Source of the DNA: Actinophytocola sp.
Lineage (GTDB): Bacteria > Actinomycetota > Actinomycetes > Mycobacteriales > Pseudonocardiaceae
Length of the DNA stretch: 64,000 bases
NCBI RefSeq assembly: GCF_009379765.1
Contig: NZ_WHTD01000015.1
Location: forward strand, 1 to 64,000
Reading direction: 5' to 3'
Shown: positions 48,335-56,689 of the stretch, one piece after another
Position numbering within the stretch: the stretch's first letter is position 1
Layout: each line of letters opens with the position of its first letter
Notes under the pieces: model-generated
What the model was told of the DNA's origin: nothing
What the model saw: only the letters and a program-made list of their open reading frames with translations
Database searches by the model: none
Made by a program: the position numbers and the translations under genes

Positions 48335-49527
48335 TGTCACAGTCCGGTGTCGAGGTCAACGAGGAGCTGACCGACCTTCCGGTCGTGGGGCTCGCCGCCG
48401 AGCGGTCCGGCGGGGACGCGGCGGCACTGCGTGGCGAGGTCGCCGGTCTGCTGCGGCGATGGCGGCTGGCGGGTCGCTTCGAGCCGCGCTGCGATGCCTG
48501 GTTGCTCGGCTACGACCTGTCGTTCAGTGCGTTGATCGCCGAGCAGGGCTGGATCGGCATGGCGTGGTCACCGGCTTACGGCGGCGGCGGCCGCTCCTAC
48601 CGCGAGCGGCTGATCGTCACCGAGGAGCTGTTGCGGGCCGGTGCCCCGGCCGCGGCGCACTGGATCGCCGACCGGCAGATCGGTCCGTCGATCTTCGCCT
48701 ACGGCTCGGACCGGTTGAAGGCCGAGATACTGCCCGCGATCGCTAGGGCCGAGGCGCGCTTCTGCCTCGGCATGTCCGAGCCGGACGCCGGATCGGACCT
48801 GGCCTCGGTTCGGACCAGGGCGGAGCGAGTCCCCTCCGGGTGGCGCCTGCACGGGCAGAAGGTCTGGTCGAGCCATGCGCATCGCAGCAACTTCGGCTAC
48901 GTGCTCGCCCGCACCAGCGGCTCGCCGGGCGAGCACCGGGGGCTCACCGAGTTCGTCCTGGACATGGATCAGCCCGGCGTCGACGTCCGCCCGATCGAGG
49001 ATCTGCGTGGCGAGCGGCACTTCTGTGAGATCTTCTTCGACGGTGCCTTCGTGCCCGACGGCCGCGTGCTCGGCGAGGTCGGCTCCGGTTGGCCGCAGGT
49101 CGTCGCGCAGCTCGCCTTCGAACGGGGTGGCACCGAGCGGATCCTCAGCACCTACCCGCTGCTCGCGTCGCTGGTCCGGCTCGTCCACGACGGCACGATC
49201 GACGACCACCACCAGCAGGTGGGCCGGCTGGTCGCCCTGCTCGCCGCGCTGCGCAAGCTGGCTTGGGACTACGCCACGAAGCTGGACGCCGGCGAGGGGA
49301 ACGTGGCCACCGCGGCGACGTTGAAGTATCTCGGTACCCGGTTCGAGGTCGACGTGGTCGAGACGGCGCGGCGGGTGGCGGGCCAGTTCCTGCTCGAGAG
49401 CGTGGACGAGCAGTTCGCGAAGATGTGGCGCTCCGCGCTGCTCGCCTCGCCCGGCTTCAGCATCCGCGGTGGCACGTCGCAGGTGCTGGCCGTGCTCATC
49501 GCTCGAGAGTCGCGAGGCCGGTTGTGA
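48334..49527 (+). CDS. acyl-CoA dehydrogenase, pair 2 main subunit
   Basis: 397-aa subunit with CLGMSEPDAGSDLASVRTRA, LHGQKVWSSHAHRSNF and FCEIFFDGAFVPDGRVLGEV. The Glu in LAFERGGTERI is the likely catalytic base; the C-terminal site reads IRGGTSQ. It resembles the main subunit of pair 1 and belongs to the heteromeric class. Overlaps crotonase E and its partner subunit by a few bases on each side, so all three are coupled. Confidence 0.9.
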   Translation: MSQSGVEVNEELTDLPVVGLAAERSGGDAAALRGEVAGLLRRWRLAGRFEPRCDAWLLGYDLSFSALIAEQGWIGMAWSPAYGGGGRSYRERLIVTEELLRAGAPAAAHWIADRQIGPSIFAYGSDRLKAEILPAIARAEARFCLGMSEPDAGSDLASVRTRAERVPSGWRLHGQKVWSSHAHRSNFGYVLARTSGSPGEHRGLTEFVLDMDQPGVDVRPIEDLRGERHFCEIFFDGAFVPDGRVLGEVGSGWPQVVAQLAFERGGTERILSTYPLLASLVRLVHDGTIDDHHQQVGRLVALLAALRKLAWDYATKLDAGEGNVATAATLKYLGTRFEVDVVETARRVAGQFLLESVDEQFAKMWRSALLASPGFSIRGGTSQVLAVLIARESRGRL

Positions 49528-50558
49528 GTCCGGACCGATCGATCACCGATGCCGCGCGGGACATCTTCGAGATCCACGCCGAGCGTTGGCGGACGGGACC
49601 GGAGGATCTCGGGAGCCTGTTCGACGAGTGCGCCGAGCAGGGCTGGCACCTGCTCGCGATACCCGAGGAGCACGGCGGGCTCGGCGGGACCGTGCGGGAC
49701 CTGGTGGGGGTGCTGATGGCCGCGGGCGGTTCGGGTGTCTCGGTGCCGATCGCCGAGGCGCATGGCGCCTGTCACGCCGCGCGGATCTCCGGAGCCGGGA
49801 TGTCCGAGGAGACGGCGGCCGGACACGTCGGCGCCGGGTTGGTCATCGGCGACGGGCAGGAGGAGGACGGCCGGCACCGCGTGCTCGTGCCGTGGGGCCG
49901 GCACTTCCGGGCGGCCTACGTCCTCGCGGCCGGCGGTCCGAGCCTGCTGCCGCTCACCCCGGCCGACCTGAGTCTCGGCGAGAATCTCGTCGGCGAGCCG
50001 TGGGACGTGATGGAGCGGGCGATCGAGGCGGATGGGACGGCTGAGCAGAGCACCGCGGTGCTGACCAGGTGGACGCTGCTGAGCTGCGCGAAGGTGGTCG
50101 GCGCCGCGAAGGCGGTAGCCGAGCTCACCGTCTCCTACGCGAACACTCGGGTGCAGTTCGGCAAGCCGCTCGTCAAGTTCCAAGGTGTGTCCACGTTGGT
50201 GGCCGACGTCCTGGCCGCGACGAAGCTCGCCGAGGCGTCGCTCGACCACGCCCTGTGCGGCGTCGACGCCGAGAGCCCGCACACCACCGCGGCCGTGTCG
50301 GCGGCCAAGGTCGTGTGCTCCACGGTGGCCGGCGACATCAGCCGGAAGGCCCACCAGGTCCACGGCGCGATCGGCGTCACTCGCGAGCACGGGCTGCACC
50401 GCTACACCAGAAGACTGTGGGCGTGGCGGGACGAGCTCGGTTCCGAGGACCGGCATGTGGGCGTGCTGGGCAACGCGGTCGCGGAGGGCGGCGAGGAGGC
50501 GCTGTGGGAGCTCACCGGGCAGCTGGACGCCGCCGGCTTCCGTGGCGCTCCGGCGTAA
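49524..50558 (+). CDS. acyl-CoA dehydrogenase family protein, pair 2 partner subunit
   Basis: 344-aa partner subunit. It keeps the helical domains (EQGWHLLAIPEEHGGLGGTV, SYANTRVQFGKPLVKFQGVS, KAHQVHGAIGVTREHGLHRY). The beta-domain is reduced and no EPxAGSD motif is present. Typical second chain of an alpha2beta2 enzyme. GTG overlaps the preceding stop. Last gene of the operon. Confidence 0.86.
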   Translation: MSPDRSITDAARDIFEIHAERWRTGPEDLGSLFDECAEQGWHLLAIPEEHGGLGGTVRDLVGVLMAAGGSGVSVPIAEAHGACHAARISGAGMSEETAAGHVGAGLVIGDGQEEDGRHRVLVPWGRHFRAAYVLAAGGPSLLPLTPADLSLGENLVGEPWDVMERAIEADGTAEQSTAVLTRWTLLSCAKVVGAAKAVAELTVSYANTRVQFGKPLVKFQGVSTLVADVLAATKLAEASLDHALCGVDAESPHTTAAVSAAKVVCSTVAGDISRKAHQVHGAIGVTREHGLHRYTRRLWAWRDELGSEDRHVGVLGNAVAEGGEEALWELTGQLDAAGFRGAPA

Positions 50559-50683
50559 TCGGACCGGCCAGAACCTCGCCGAGACCGCGTTCCGTGCGCC
50601 CGGCGTAGTCGAGCGCACGTCCGTCGCAGCGGCGAGCACCACCCGTGCGCCGTCGGGGCAGCGCTCGCTGGTACCAGCAATGT

Positions 50684-50711
50684 CTTAATGATATAATCAG
50701 GATACTAGATA
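50684..50711. promoter_or_regulatory. AT-rich operator element 11 (Opp-PrpD-CapA operon)
   Basis: CTTAATGATATAATCAGGAT followed by ACTAGATA, 54 bp upstream of the binding-protein gene. TGATATAATCA is a short dyad and TATAAT a plausible -10 box. Confidence 0.5.
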
Positions 50712-50765
50712 CCCGTCGGGGTGCCGTTGTCTCTTTCAGTGTCGAGTGAGGAATCGGTGCGAAGC

Positions 50766-52397
50766 ATGAAACTGCTGGCAGCTCCAACGCGCCCCTTCGG
50801 ACAGGTCACACCGCCGCCGTCTCCTGGCGGGCGACCAACACCGCGACTTCTCTCCCTGCTCGCAGTACTCGCCCTAGTGATCACTTCGTGCGCGCAGGGC
50901 GAGCAAGGCTCCGAGGCGGCGTCGACCGGGGAGGTGGACCGGGACGCCACCCTTCGGGTCGCGCACGTGACGGCGGCGAGTTCGTGGGATCCGCACCGGG
51001 TGACATCGGACTCCGGCGCGGTGCCGTTCATGTACACCGCCTACGACAGGCTGATCGAGTGGGGTCGGGACGGGCAACCACAGCCGATGCTAGCCGAGGA
51101 GTGGGCCGTGTCCGATGACGTCCTGTCGGTGACCATGTCGCTGCGGACGGACGTCACGTTCTGGGACGGGGAGAAGTTCAATGCCGACGCCGCGAAGGCG
51201 AGTCTGGAGCGTGGCAAGCGCCTGCTCGGGCCGGCCTCAGGGGCGGAACTCGACACCATCGAGTCGGTGGAAGTCGTCGACGACTCGACCATCAAGATCA
51301 ACTTGTCTACGCCGGACCCTTCACTGTTCGTGAAGCTGGCGTCGTACGGCGGTATGATGATCAGTCCCAAGGCTGTCGCCAACGACGACCTAGCGACGAC
51401 CCCATCCGGTTCGGGGCCCTACATCCCGAATCTGGAGAAGTCAACCGACACTGTCGTGGTGTTTGACCGAAATGACAAGTACTGGAACGACGACGCGATC
51501 AAGAACAAGTCGCTCGAGATCCACACGATCAACGATGACCAGACAAAGCTGAACGCGCTCAGGACAGGCGAGATCGATCTGGCCTACTTCGCGCCCAGTT
51601 CCTACTCGCAGGTGAAGAGCGCCGTGACAGCGGGATCCGGCCTGGAGTTGTACACCGCCGACGACACGCAGTACGCGATTGGTGTCAACGTCAACGCGGA
51701 GCATGAGCCGGCGATGAAAGACCCGGCCGTCCGCAGGGCCCTCTCCTTGGCGATCGATCGCAAAGCCATCGCCGACAGCTTGTTGTACGGGCAGTGCACG
51801 CCGCACGCCCAACCGTTCGGGCCAGGCGTAATCGGCCATATCGACGGACTGGACGAAGACCCCTACGATCCGGATAAGGCGCGCGACATGTTGCGCGCGG
51901 CCGGGCACGAGAACCTGAGCCTGACGATTCTGGTCCCGACCGTGGAGCCGTTCAAGTCGGTTGGCGAGGTACTGCAGCGGCAATGGGCGAGTATCGGCGT
52001 TCAGGCAAGTGTGCGTGCGCTCCCGGGCGAGGAGTTCGGCGCCGCCTTCGTCGCTGGACAGGGTGAGGTGTCGATCGGTGCGAAACCGGTCGGTCCGGTC
52101 CCGGCCCGGGCGCTCGCACATCAGGCCGCCAGAGGTTTCATCGGCACCGTGCCTACCTGGTTGACGGATTTGACCACGAAGGTGTACGCCCTGCCGCAGG
52201 ACGGACCCGAAGCCGAGGATGCCTACAAGGAAATCGCGACAAGGTTGAACAATGAACCGCTCAGCATGCTGATCTGCCGGCCGAGCGAGATAATCCTCGC
52301 ACGCGACAACGTGCTGGGTGCCGACAAACTGATGTGGTCGAAGTTCTCCACGACATTCGATCCGCGCTACGTGGGGATAGCCAAAGAAGGCGGATGA
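50766..52397 (+). CDS. oligopeptide/dipeptide-type ABC substrate-binding lipoprotein
   Basis: 543-aa family 5 binding protein, with a long N-terminus and lipobox VITSCAQ near residue 40. Family blocks: MLAEEWAVSDDVLSVTMSLR, VTFWDGEKFNADAAKASLER, GSGPYIPNLEKS, AVRRALSLAIDRKAIADSLL. Members import peptides, opines, sugars or nickel complexes. The ATG overlaps nothing upstream; the stop overlaps the first MmgE/PrpD gene (ATGA). Confidence 0.9.
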   Translation: MKLLAAPTRPFGQVTPPPSPGGRPTPRLLSLLAVLALVITSCAQGEQGSEAASTGEVDRDATLRVAHVTAASSWDPHRVTSDSGAVPFMYTAYDRLIEWGRDGQPQPMLAEEWAVSDDVLSVTMSLRTDVTFWDGEKFNADAAKASLERGKRLLGPASGAELDTIESVEVVDDSTIKINLSTPDPSLFVKLASYGGMMISPKAVANDDLATTPSGSGPYIPNLEKSTDTVVVFDRNDKYWNDDAIKNKSLEIHTINDDQTKLNALRTGEIDLAYFAPSSYSQVKSAVTAGSGLELYTADDTQYAIGVNVNAEHEPAMKDPAVRRALSLAIDRKAIADSLLYGQCTPHAQPFGPGVIGHIDGLDEDPYDPDKARDMLRAAGHENLSLTILVPTVEPFKSVGEVLQRQWASIGVQASVRALPGEEFGAAFVAGQGEVSIGAKPVGPVPARALAHQAARGFIGTVPTWLTDLTTKVYALPQDGPEAEDAYKEIATRLNNEPLSMLICRPSEIILARDNVLGADKLMWSKFSTTFDPRYVGIAKEGG

Positions 52398-53824
52398 CTC
52401 CAGTGCCAACTGATCAGTTAGCGATCGACGGTTCAGTGACGTCACTCCTCGCGGAGTACGTTTCATCGGCGGAGCTCGACGCGATTCCACAGGATGTTCG
52501 CGATGCGACGAAGCTTCAAGCACTGGACACGATCGGCGTGTCGCTTGCCGCGGTGAAGCTGGCTCCTGGGATTCGTGAGATTGTCGAGCTGCTGGTGGCG
52601 TGGGGCGGGGTCGAGGAGGCCACGGTCTGGGGGTCCGCGCATCGGCTGCCGGCGTGGGCGGCGGCGTTCGCCAACGGCGCGATGGGTCATGGTCTCGACT
52701 ACGACACCACTTTTCACGATGCTCTCGTGCATCCCAGTGCCCCGGTCGTTGCGGCGGTCATCGCCGTGGCGGAACAGCGTCCAGGTGTTTCCGGCAAGGA
52801 CGTCCTGACGGCGTTGGTCGTGGCTCAGGACGTCATCTCGCGGCTCGCCCTGTCGATATCCCGTCGCGACGGTGGATGGAAGTTCGACTGGCACAACTCC
52901 ATTGTCTTCGGGTCGTTCGGGGCGACCGCGGGCGCCGCGAAAGTGCTCAAGCTCGATGCCCGACAGGTGGAGAGCGCGTTCGGGATCGCCGCGACCATGG
53001 CAACCGGGACGATGGAGTTGGCCTATGGCACGGAGTCCGACCTCCGACTGAACTACGACGCGCTCCCGAACAAGGCAGGAGTCATGGCCTCGCTTCTTGC
53101 CGAACGCGGTTTGCGTGGTACCCGAAGCATCCTGGACGGAAAGGCAGGCATCTACAACGTCTACTACGGCGGCAGCTACGATCGTCCGTCGCTCGTCGGT
53201 GGGTTGGGCGAACAGTTCCGCGGCGGCCAGGAGATCGGATTCAAACCGTGGCCGGCGGGGATCATCACTCATATGTACATCGACGCGGCCATGAAGATCA
53301 GCCGGGAGAACGATATTCAACCGGGTGATATCGCCAAGGTCTTGGTCCACGTCGGAGACCTCTCCTTGACGCTGTGTGAGCCGCTCGCGGCACGCCAGGC
53401 ACCGGGAAGCGTCAACGACGCCAAGTACAGTATCCCGTTCTCGACCGCTGTCGCGCTGCTGCGCCGTGCGATACCGCTCGACGACTTCACCGAGCAAGGC
53501 ATCCGTAACCTGGCAATACTGGAGATCGCCGCGAAGGTGGAGCCGGTGTACGACTCGTCACTGAACACATTGCACCGCATCTCACCGGGCGGTGTCACGA
53601 TCACATTGAATGACGGGCGCCATTTTTCGAAGATGGTGGAGTTTGCCTACGGCGACGCGAAGGTTCCGTTGTCCGCGGCGGCTGTCGTGGCAAAGTTCCG
53701 AAACTGCGTGGAAGCCTCTGGGTTGAACTGGTCCCGCGATCGGACTGACCACTTAATCGACCTGATTCTCAACCTAGAGGAGCTCACCGACACAAAACTA
53801 CTTGGCACTGCCCTCGGTGTATAG
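52394..53824 (+). CDS. MmgE/PrpD-family protein 1
   Basis: 476-aa member of the family that includes 2-methylcitrate dehydratase, cis-aconitate decarboxylase and immune-responsive gene 1. The all-helical domain has HGLDYDTTFHDALVHPSAP with the conserved Asp/His set, and GRH-type KPWPAGIITHMYIDAA later. It probably dehydrates or decarboxylates a hydroxy- or unsaturated polycarboxylate. A rare TTA codon occurs at about 53754. It is a close paralogue of the gene at 58726 and lies inside the Opp operon. Confidence 0.88.
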   Translation: MTPVPTDQLAIDGSVTSLLAEYVSSAELDAIPQDVRDATKLQALDTIGVSLAAVKLAPGIREIVELLVAWGGVEEATVWGSAHRLPAWAAAFANGAMGHGLDYDTTFHDALVHPSAPVVAAVIAVAEQRPGVSGKDVLTALVVAQDVISRLALSISRRDGGWKFDWHNSIVFGSFGATAGAAKVLKLDARQVESAFGIAATMATGTMELAYGTESDLRLNYDALPNKAGVMASLLAERGLRGTRSILDGKAGIYNVYYGGSYDRPSLVGGLGEQFRGGQEIGFKPWPAGIITHMYIDAAMKISRENDIQPGDIAKVLVHVGDLSLTLCEPLAARQAPGSVNDAKYSIPFSTAVALLRRAIPLDDFTEQGIRNLAILEIAAKVEPVYDSSLNTLHRISPGGVTITLNDGRHFSKMVEFAYGDAKVPLSAAAVVAKFRNCVEASGLNWSRDRTDHLIDLILNLEELTDTKLLGTALGV

Positions 53825-53875
53825 ACGCCATATCGGTTCGCCACTCACACTCTACGGTGGAGACTTTGACTTAGC

Positions 53876-54826
53876 ATGCGGATGGCACTTCAGCGCCTTG
53901 TGTCGATCGTCCCGACGGTACTTCTCGTACTGCTGGTGACGATGCTCCTGCTCAGGCTCAGCCCGACTGATCCGGCCCAGGTGTATGCCGGTGTCGGCGC
54001 CAGCCCGGAGGAGATCACGGACGTTCGGCATCGGCTCGGTCTGGATGTCGACCTGCTGACCCGGTATGTCCACTACCTCGTCGGCGCGCTCTCGGGAGAC
54101 CTCGGCACGTCCTTTCGGACTGGGCGTCCGGTGCTCGACAGCATCGCATCGACACTCACTGTCACCGGACAGCTCGTCGCCGTCGCCATGATGATGACCA
54201 TTCTTGTGGCGGTGCCGTTGGGCCTGGTGGCGGCATTGCACAGGGGACAATGGATCGATCGCTGTGTGGTGGCGGTGAGCTCACTGATGGTGGGCGTGCC
54301 GTCGTTCGTGGCCGCGCTTGTCCTGATCGCGCTCGTCTCGGTCCAGGCTGGCCTGGTACCCGTCATGGGCTATGTCAGCCTCACCGACGATCCGGTGCGG
54401 TGGTTCAGCAGTCTCGTGCTGCCCGCCACGGCCTTGGCGCTTCCGCTCGCCGCCGAACTCATTCGGCAGTTGAGGGGCTCGCTCGTGGGCATCCTGGGGG
54501 AGGACTTCATTCGAGTGCAGCAGGCGAAAGGACTTCTCCGTCGCCAGGTGGTAGGCAAGCACGCGGTGAAGAACGCTGCGAACCCCGTGATCACCGTACT
54601 TGGCTTGCAGTTGAGCCGGCTCATCGAAGGAGCCGTGATCGTCGAGACGATCTTCGTCCTGCCCGGTTTCGGGAACATGACGTACTCGGCGATTCTCTCT
54701 CATGACTATCCGGTTATTCAGGGTGTCGTCCTGGTGAGCGCGGTCTTGGTCGTGTTCTTGAACATGATTGTCGATGTCCTCTGTCTGTATTTCAACCCGC
54801 GACTGAGGAGCCCCGTTGGCGTTTAG
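53876..54826 (+). CDS. DppB/OppB-type ABC permease
   Basis: 316-aa permease starting MRMALQRLVSIVPTVLLVLL, with six helices, the FGRDxGxS-like GDLGTSFRTGRPV periplasmic motif and the EAA loop in AAELIRQLRGSLVGILGEDF and IRVQQAKGL. First permease of the oligopeptide-type importer. Overlaps the next gene by 11 bp. Confidence 0.92.
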   Translation: MRMALQRLVSIVPTVLLVLLVTMLLLRLSPTDPAQVYAGVGASPEEITDVRHRLGLDVDLLTRYVHYLVGALSGDLGTSFRTGRPVLDSIASTLTVTGQLVAVAMMMTILVAVPLGLVAALHRGQWIDRCVVAVSSLMVGVPSFVAALVLIALVSVQAGLVPVMGYVSLTDDPVRWFSSLVLPATALALPLAAELIRQLRGSLVGILGEDFIRVQQAKGLLRRQVVGKHAVKNAANPVITVLGLQLSRLIEGAVIVETIFVLPGFGNMTYSAILSHDYPVIQGVVLVSAVLVVFLNMIVDVLCLYFNPRLRSPVGV

Positions 54827-55673
54827 ACACTGGATACGAGGCGGTCAAGACGCCCGGCCGCCCGGCAGCAGGGCGGTTGTCATCGCGCTGATCGCTCTTG
54901 GCGTTTTCGTCCTCATCGCTCTGCTTGCCGACGTACTGGCACCCCAGGACCCGTCGGTGCAAGATCTGGCGGCGAGGAACAGAGGGCCGTCGGGCCAATA
55001 CCTGCTCGGCGCGGACCTCTTCGGCCGCGATGTCCTCAGCAGGCTCTTGGTGGGTATCCGCATATCACTGCTGGCAGTCGTCATCGCGTTCGGAGTCGCC
55101 GTGGTGATAGGTGTACCGATCGGCCTGCTTTCCGGATATTTTGGTGGTGTGCTCGATGGCATCCTGAGCCGCTTGAATGACGCGATCATCGCCTTTCCCG
55201 GCCTGATTCTGGCACTTGCCATCGTCAGCGTCGCGGGGCCGGGCCTGGTCAATTCGATGGTGGCGATAGGTATCGTGTTGTCACCGCGACTGTATCGGCT
55301 CGCGAGGGTGGAATCGGCCGCGGTGGCCAGAACGACCTTCGTGGAGGCCGCACGAGCCGACGGGTGTTCGCCCTGGATGATCATCCGCCGCCATGTATTG
55401 CCCAACGTGCGCGGTCCATTGCTGGTACAGGGATCGTTTCTCATGTGTGTCATCGTCATGGCAGAGGCTGGGTTGAGTTTCCTCGGTCTCGGCGTACAAC
55501 CCCCGACACCCAGCCTGGGGTCGATGCTGAGGGAGTCGTTTTCGCAACTGAGCGATTCCGCCTTCCAGATCTTTCCTCCGGCGATTCTCGTCGTGGTACT
55601 CATCTATATATTCACGATAGTTGGCGACGGACTTCAGGACGCCTCCCAGACGAAATCGAGGACGGCAACGTGA
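54816..55673 (+). CDS. DppC/OppC-type ABC permease
   Basis: 285-aa permease with an N-terminal helix, HxLGTDxxGRDVLSRL-type motif (YLLGADLFGRDVLSRLLVG) and EAA loop (TTFVEAARADGCSPWMIIRR), ending in LGVQPPTPSLGSML. The TTG at 54816 has GAGGAG upstream. The stop overlaps the ATPase GTG. Confidence 0.92.
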   Translation: MAFRHWIRGGQDARPPGSRAVVIALIALGVFVLIALLADVLAPQDPSVQDLAARNRGPSGQYLLGADLFGRDVLSRLLVGIRISLLAVVIAFGVAVVIGVPIGLLSGYFGGVLDGILSRLNDAIIAFPGLILALAIVSVAGPGLVNSMVAIGIVLSPRLYRLARVESAAVARTTFVEAARADGCSPWMIIRRHVLPNVRGPLLVQGSFLMCVIVMAEAGLSFLGLGVQPPTPSLGSMLRESFSQLSDSAFQIFPPAILVVVLIYIFTIVGDGLQDASQTKSRTAT

Positions 55674-56689
55674 TCGCCCCCGAAACGCAGGCCCGCACCG
55701 GCGGAACGGCAGACGGCGTCCTTGTCGTGGAAGACCTGTGCGTCGAGTTCCGCATGATGAACCGGTGGGTGCCGGTGTTGGACAACGTGAGTCTGACCGT
55801 GCGACCGGGCCACACCGTCGGTCTGGCGGGCGAGTCCGGATCGGGTAAGTCGGTGACCGCGAGCACCGTCCTGGGACTGCACCGGTCCGCCGGGGGGCGG
55901 GCCACGGGCGGGCACGTCTGGTTCGACGGCCGGGACCTGCTCACGTTGGACGACGTTGAACTGCGTGGAGTCCGTGGCGCCCGGATAGGTTTGATCCTTC
56001 AACAACCACAGCGCAGCCTGGATCCGGCCTTCACGGTGGGCGACCAGATCGCCGAGACGATCCGTGCCCACTTCCAGGTCTCGCGGCGCGAGGCGTGGGG
56101 ACGCGCGGTGACGATGCTCGACGAGGTGGGCATACCGTCCGCGGCGCGGCGCGCACACGAGTATCCGCATACCTTCAGCGGGGGGATGTGCCAGCGTGTG
56201 ATGATCGCGATCGCGCTCGCCGCGGACCCGCAGATCCTGGTGGCGGACGAGCCGACGACCGCTCTCGACGTCACGATTCAGGCGCAGGTCCTTGGCCTGT
56301 TGAAGGAACAACAGGCTGAGCGTGGTCTGGGGATCTTGTTCATCACCCACGATCTCGGTGTCATCGCCGAGATGTGCGACACCATGGCGGTCATGTACGC
56401 GGGCCAGGTCGTGGAGCAGGGTCCGGCTGCTTCGGTTCTGCGACGTCCTCGGCACCCGTACACGCACGGCCTCCTGGCGGCCATGCCGCGCCCCGCCATA
56501 CGCAGGCTGACGCCGATCGCCGGCCGGGTGCCCGCTCCGCACGAGATGCCGGCGGCGTGCCGCTTCGAACCGCGTTGTGCGTTCAGCACAAGTGCATGCA
56601 AGGCCACAGTGCCCGATCTGGTGATCGGATCGAACGAGTCGGGCGTGCGGTGCCTGCGACGAGATGAGCTGACCGTGGTGGCGCGATGA
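55670..56689 (+). CDS. DppD/OppD-type ABC ATPase
   Basis: 339-aa ATPase with Walker A GESGSGKSVTAS, signature FSGGMCQRVMIAIAL, Walker B ILVADEPTTALDVT and switch His FITHDLGV. The Cys-rich C-terminal oligopeptide-transport domain (CRFEPRCAFSTSACKATVP) is present; in related proteins these cysteines hold a 4Fe-4S cluster. Overlaps the next gene by 4 bp. Confidence 0.93.
   Translation: MIAPETQARTGGTADGVLVVEDLCVEFRMMNRWVPVLDNVSLTVRPGHTVGLAGESGSGKSVTASTVLGLHRSAGGRATGGHVWFDGRDLLTLDDVELRGVRGARIGLILQQPQRSLDPAFTVGDQIAETIRAHFQVSRREAWGRAVTMLDEVGIPSAARRAHEYPHTFSGGMCQRVMIAIALAADPQILVADEPTTALDVTIQAQVLGLLKEQQAERGLGILFITHDLGVIAEMCDTMAVMYAGQVVEQGPAASVLRRPRHPYTHGLLAAMPRPAIRRLTPIAGRVPAPHEMPAACRFEPRCAFSTSACKATVPDLVIGSNESGVRCLRRDELTVVAR

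Noticed and set aside
50559..50683. Short plus-strand frame after the pair 2 acyl-CoA dehydrogenase
   Set aside because: No ribosome binding site, no family signature, and it ends in the AT-rich element; treated as leader DNA.
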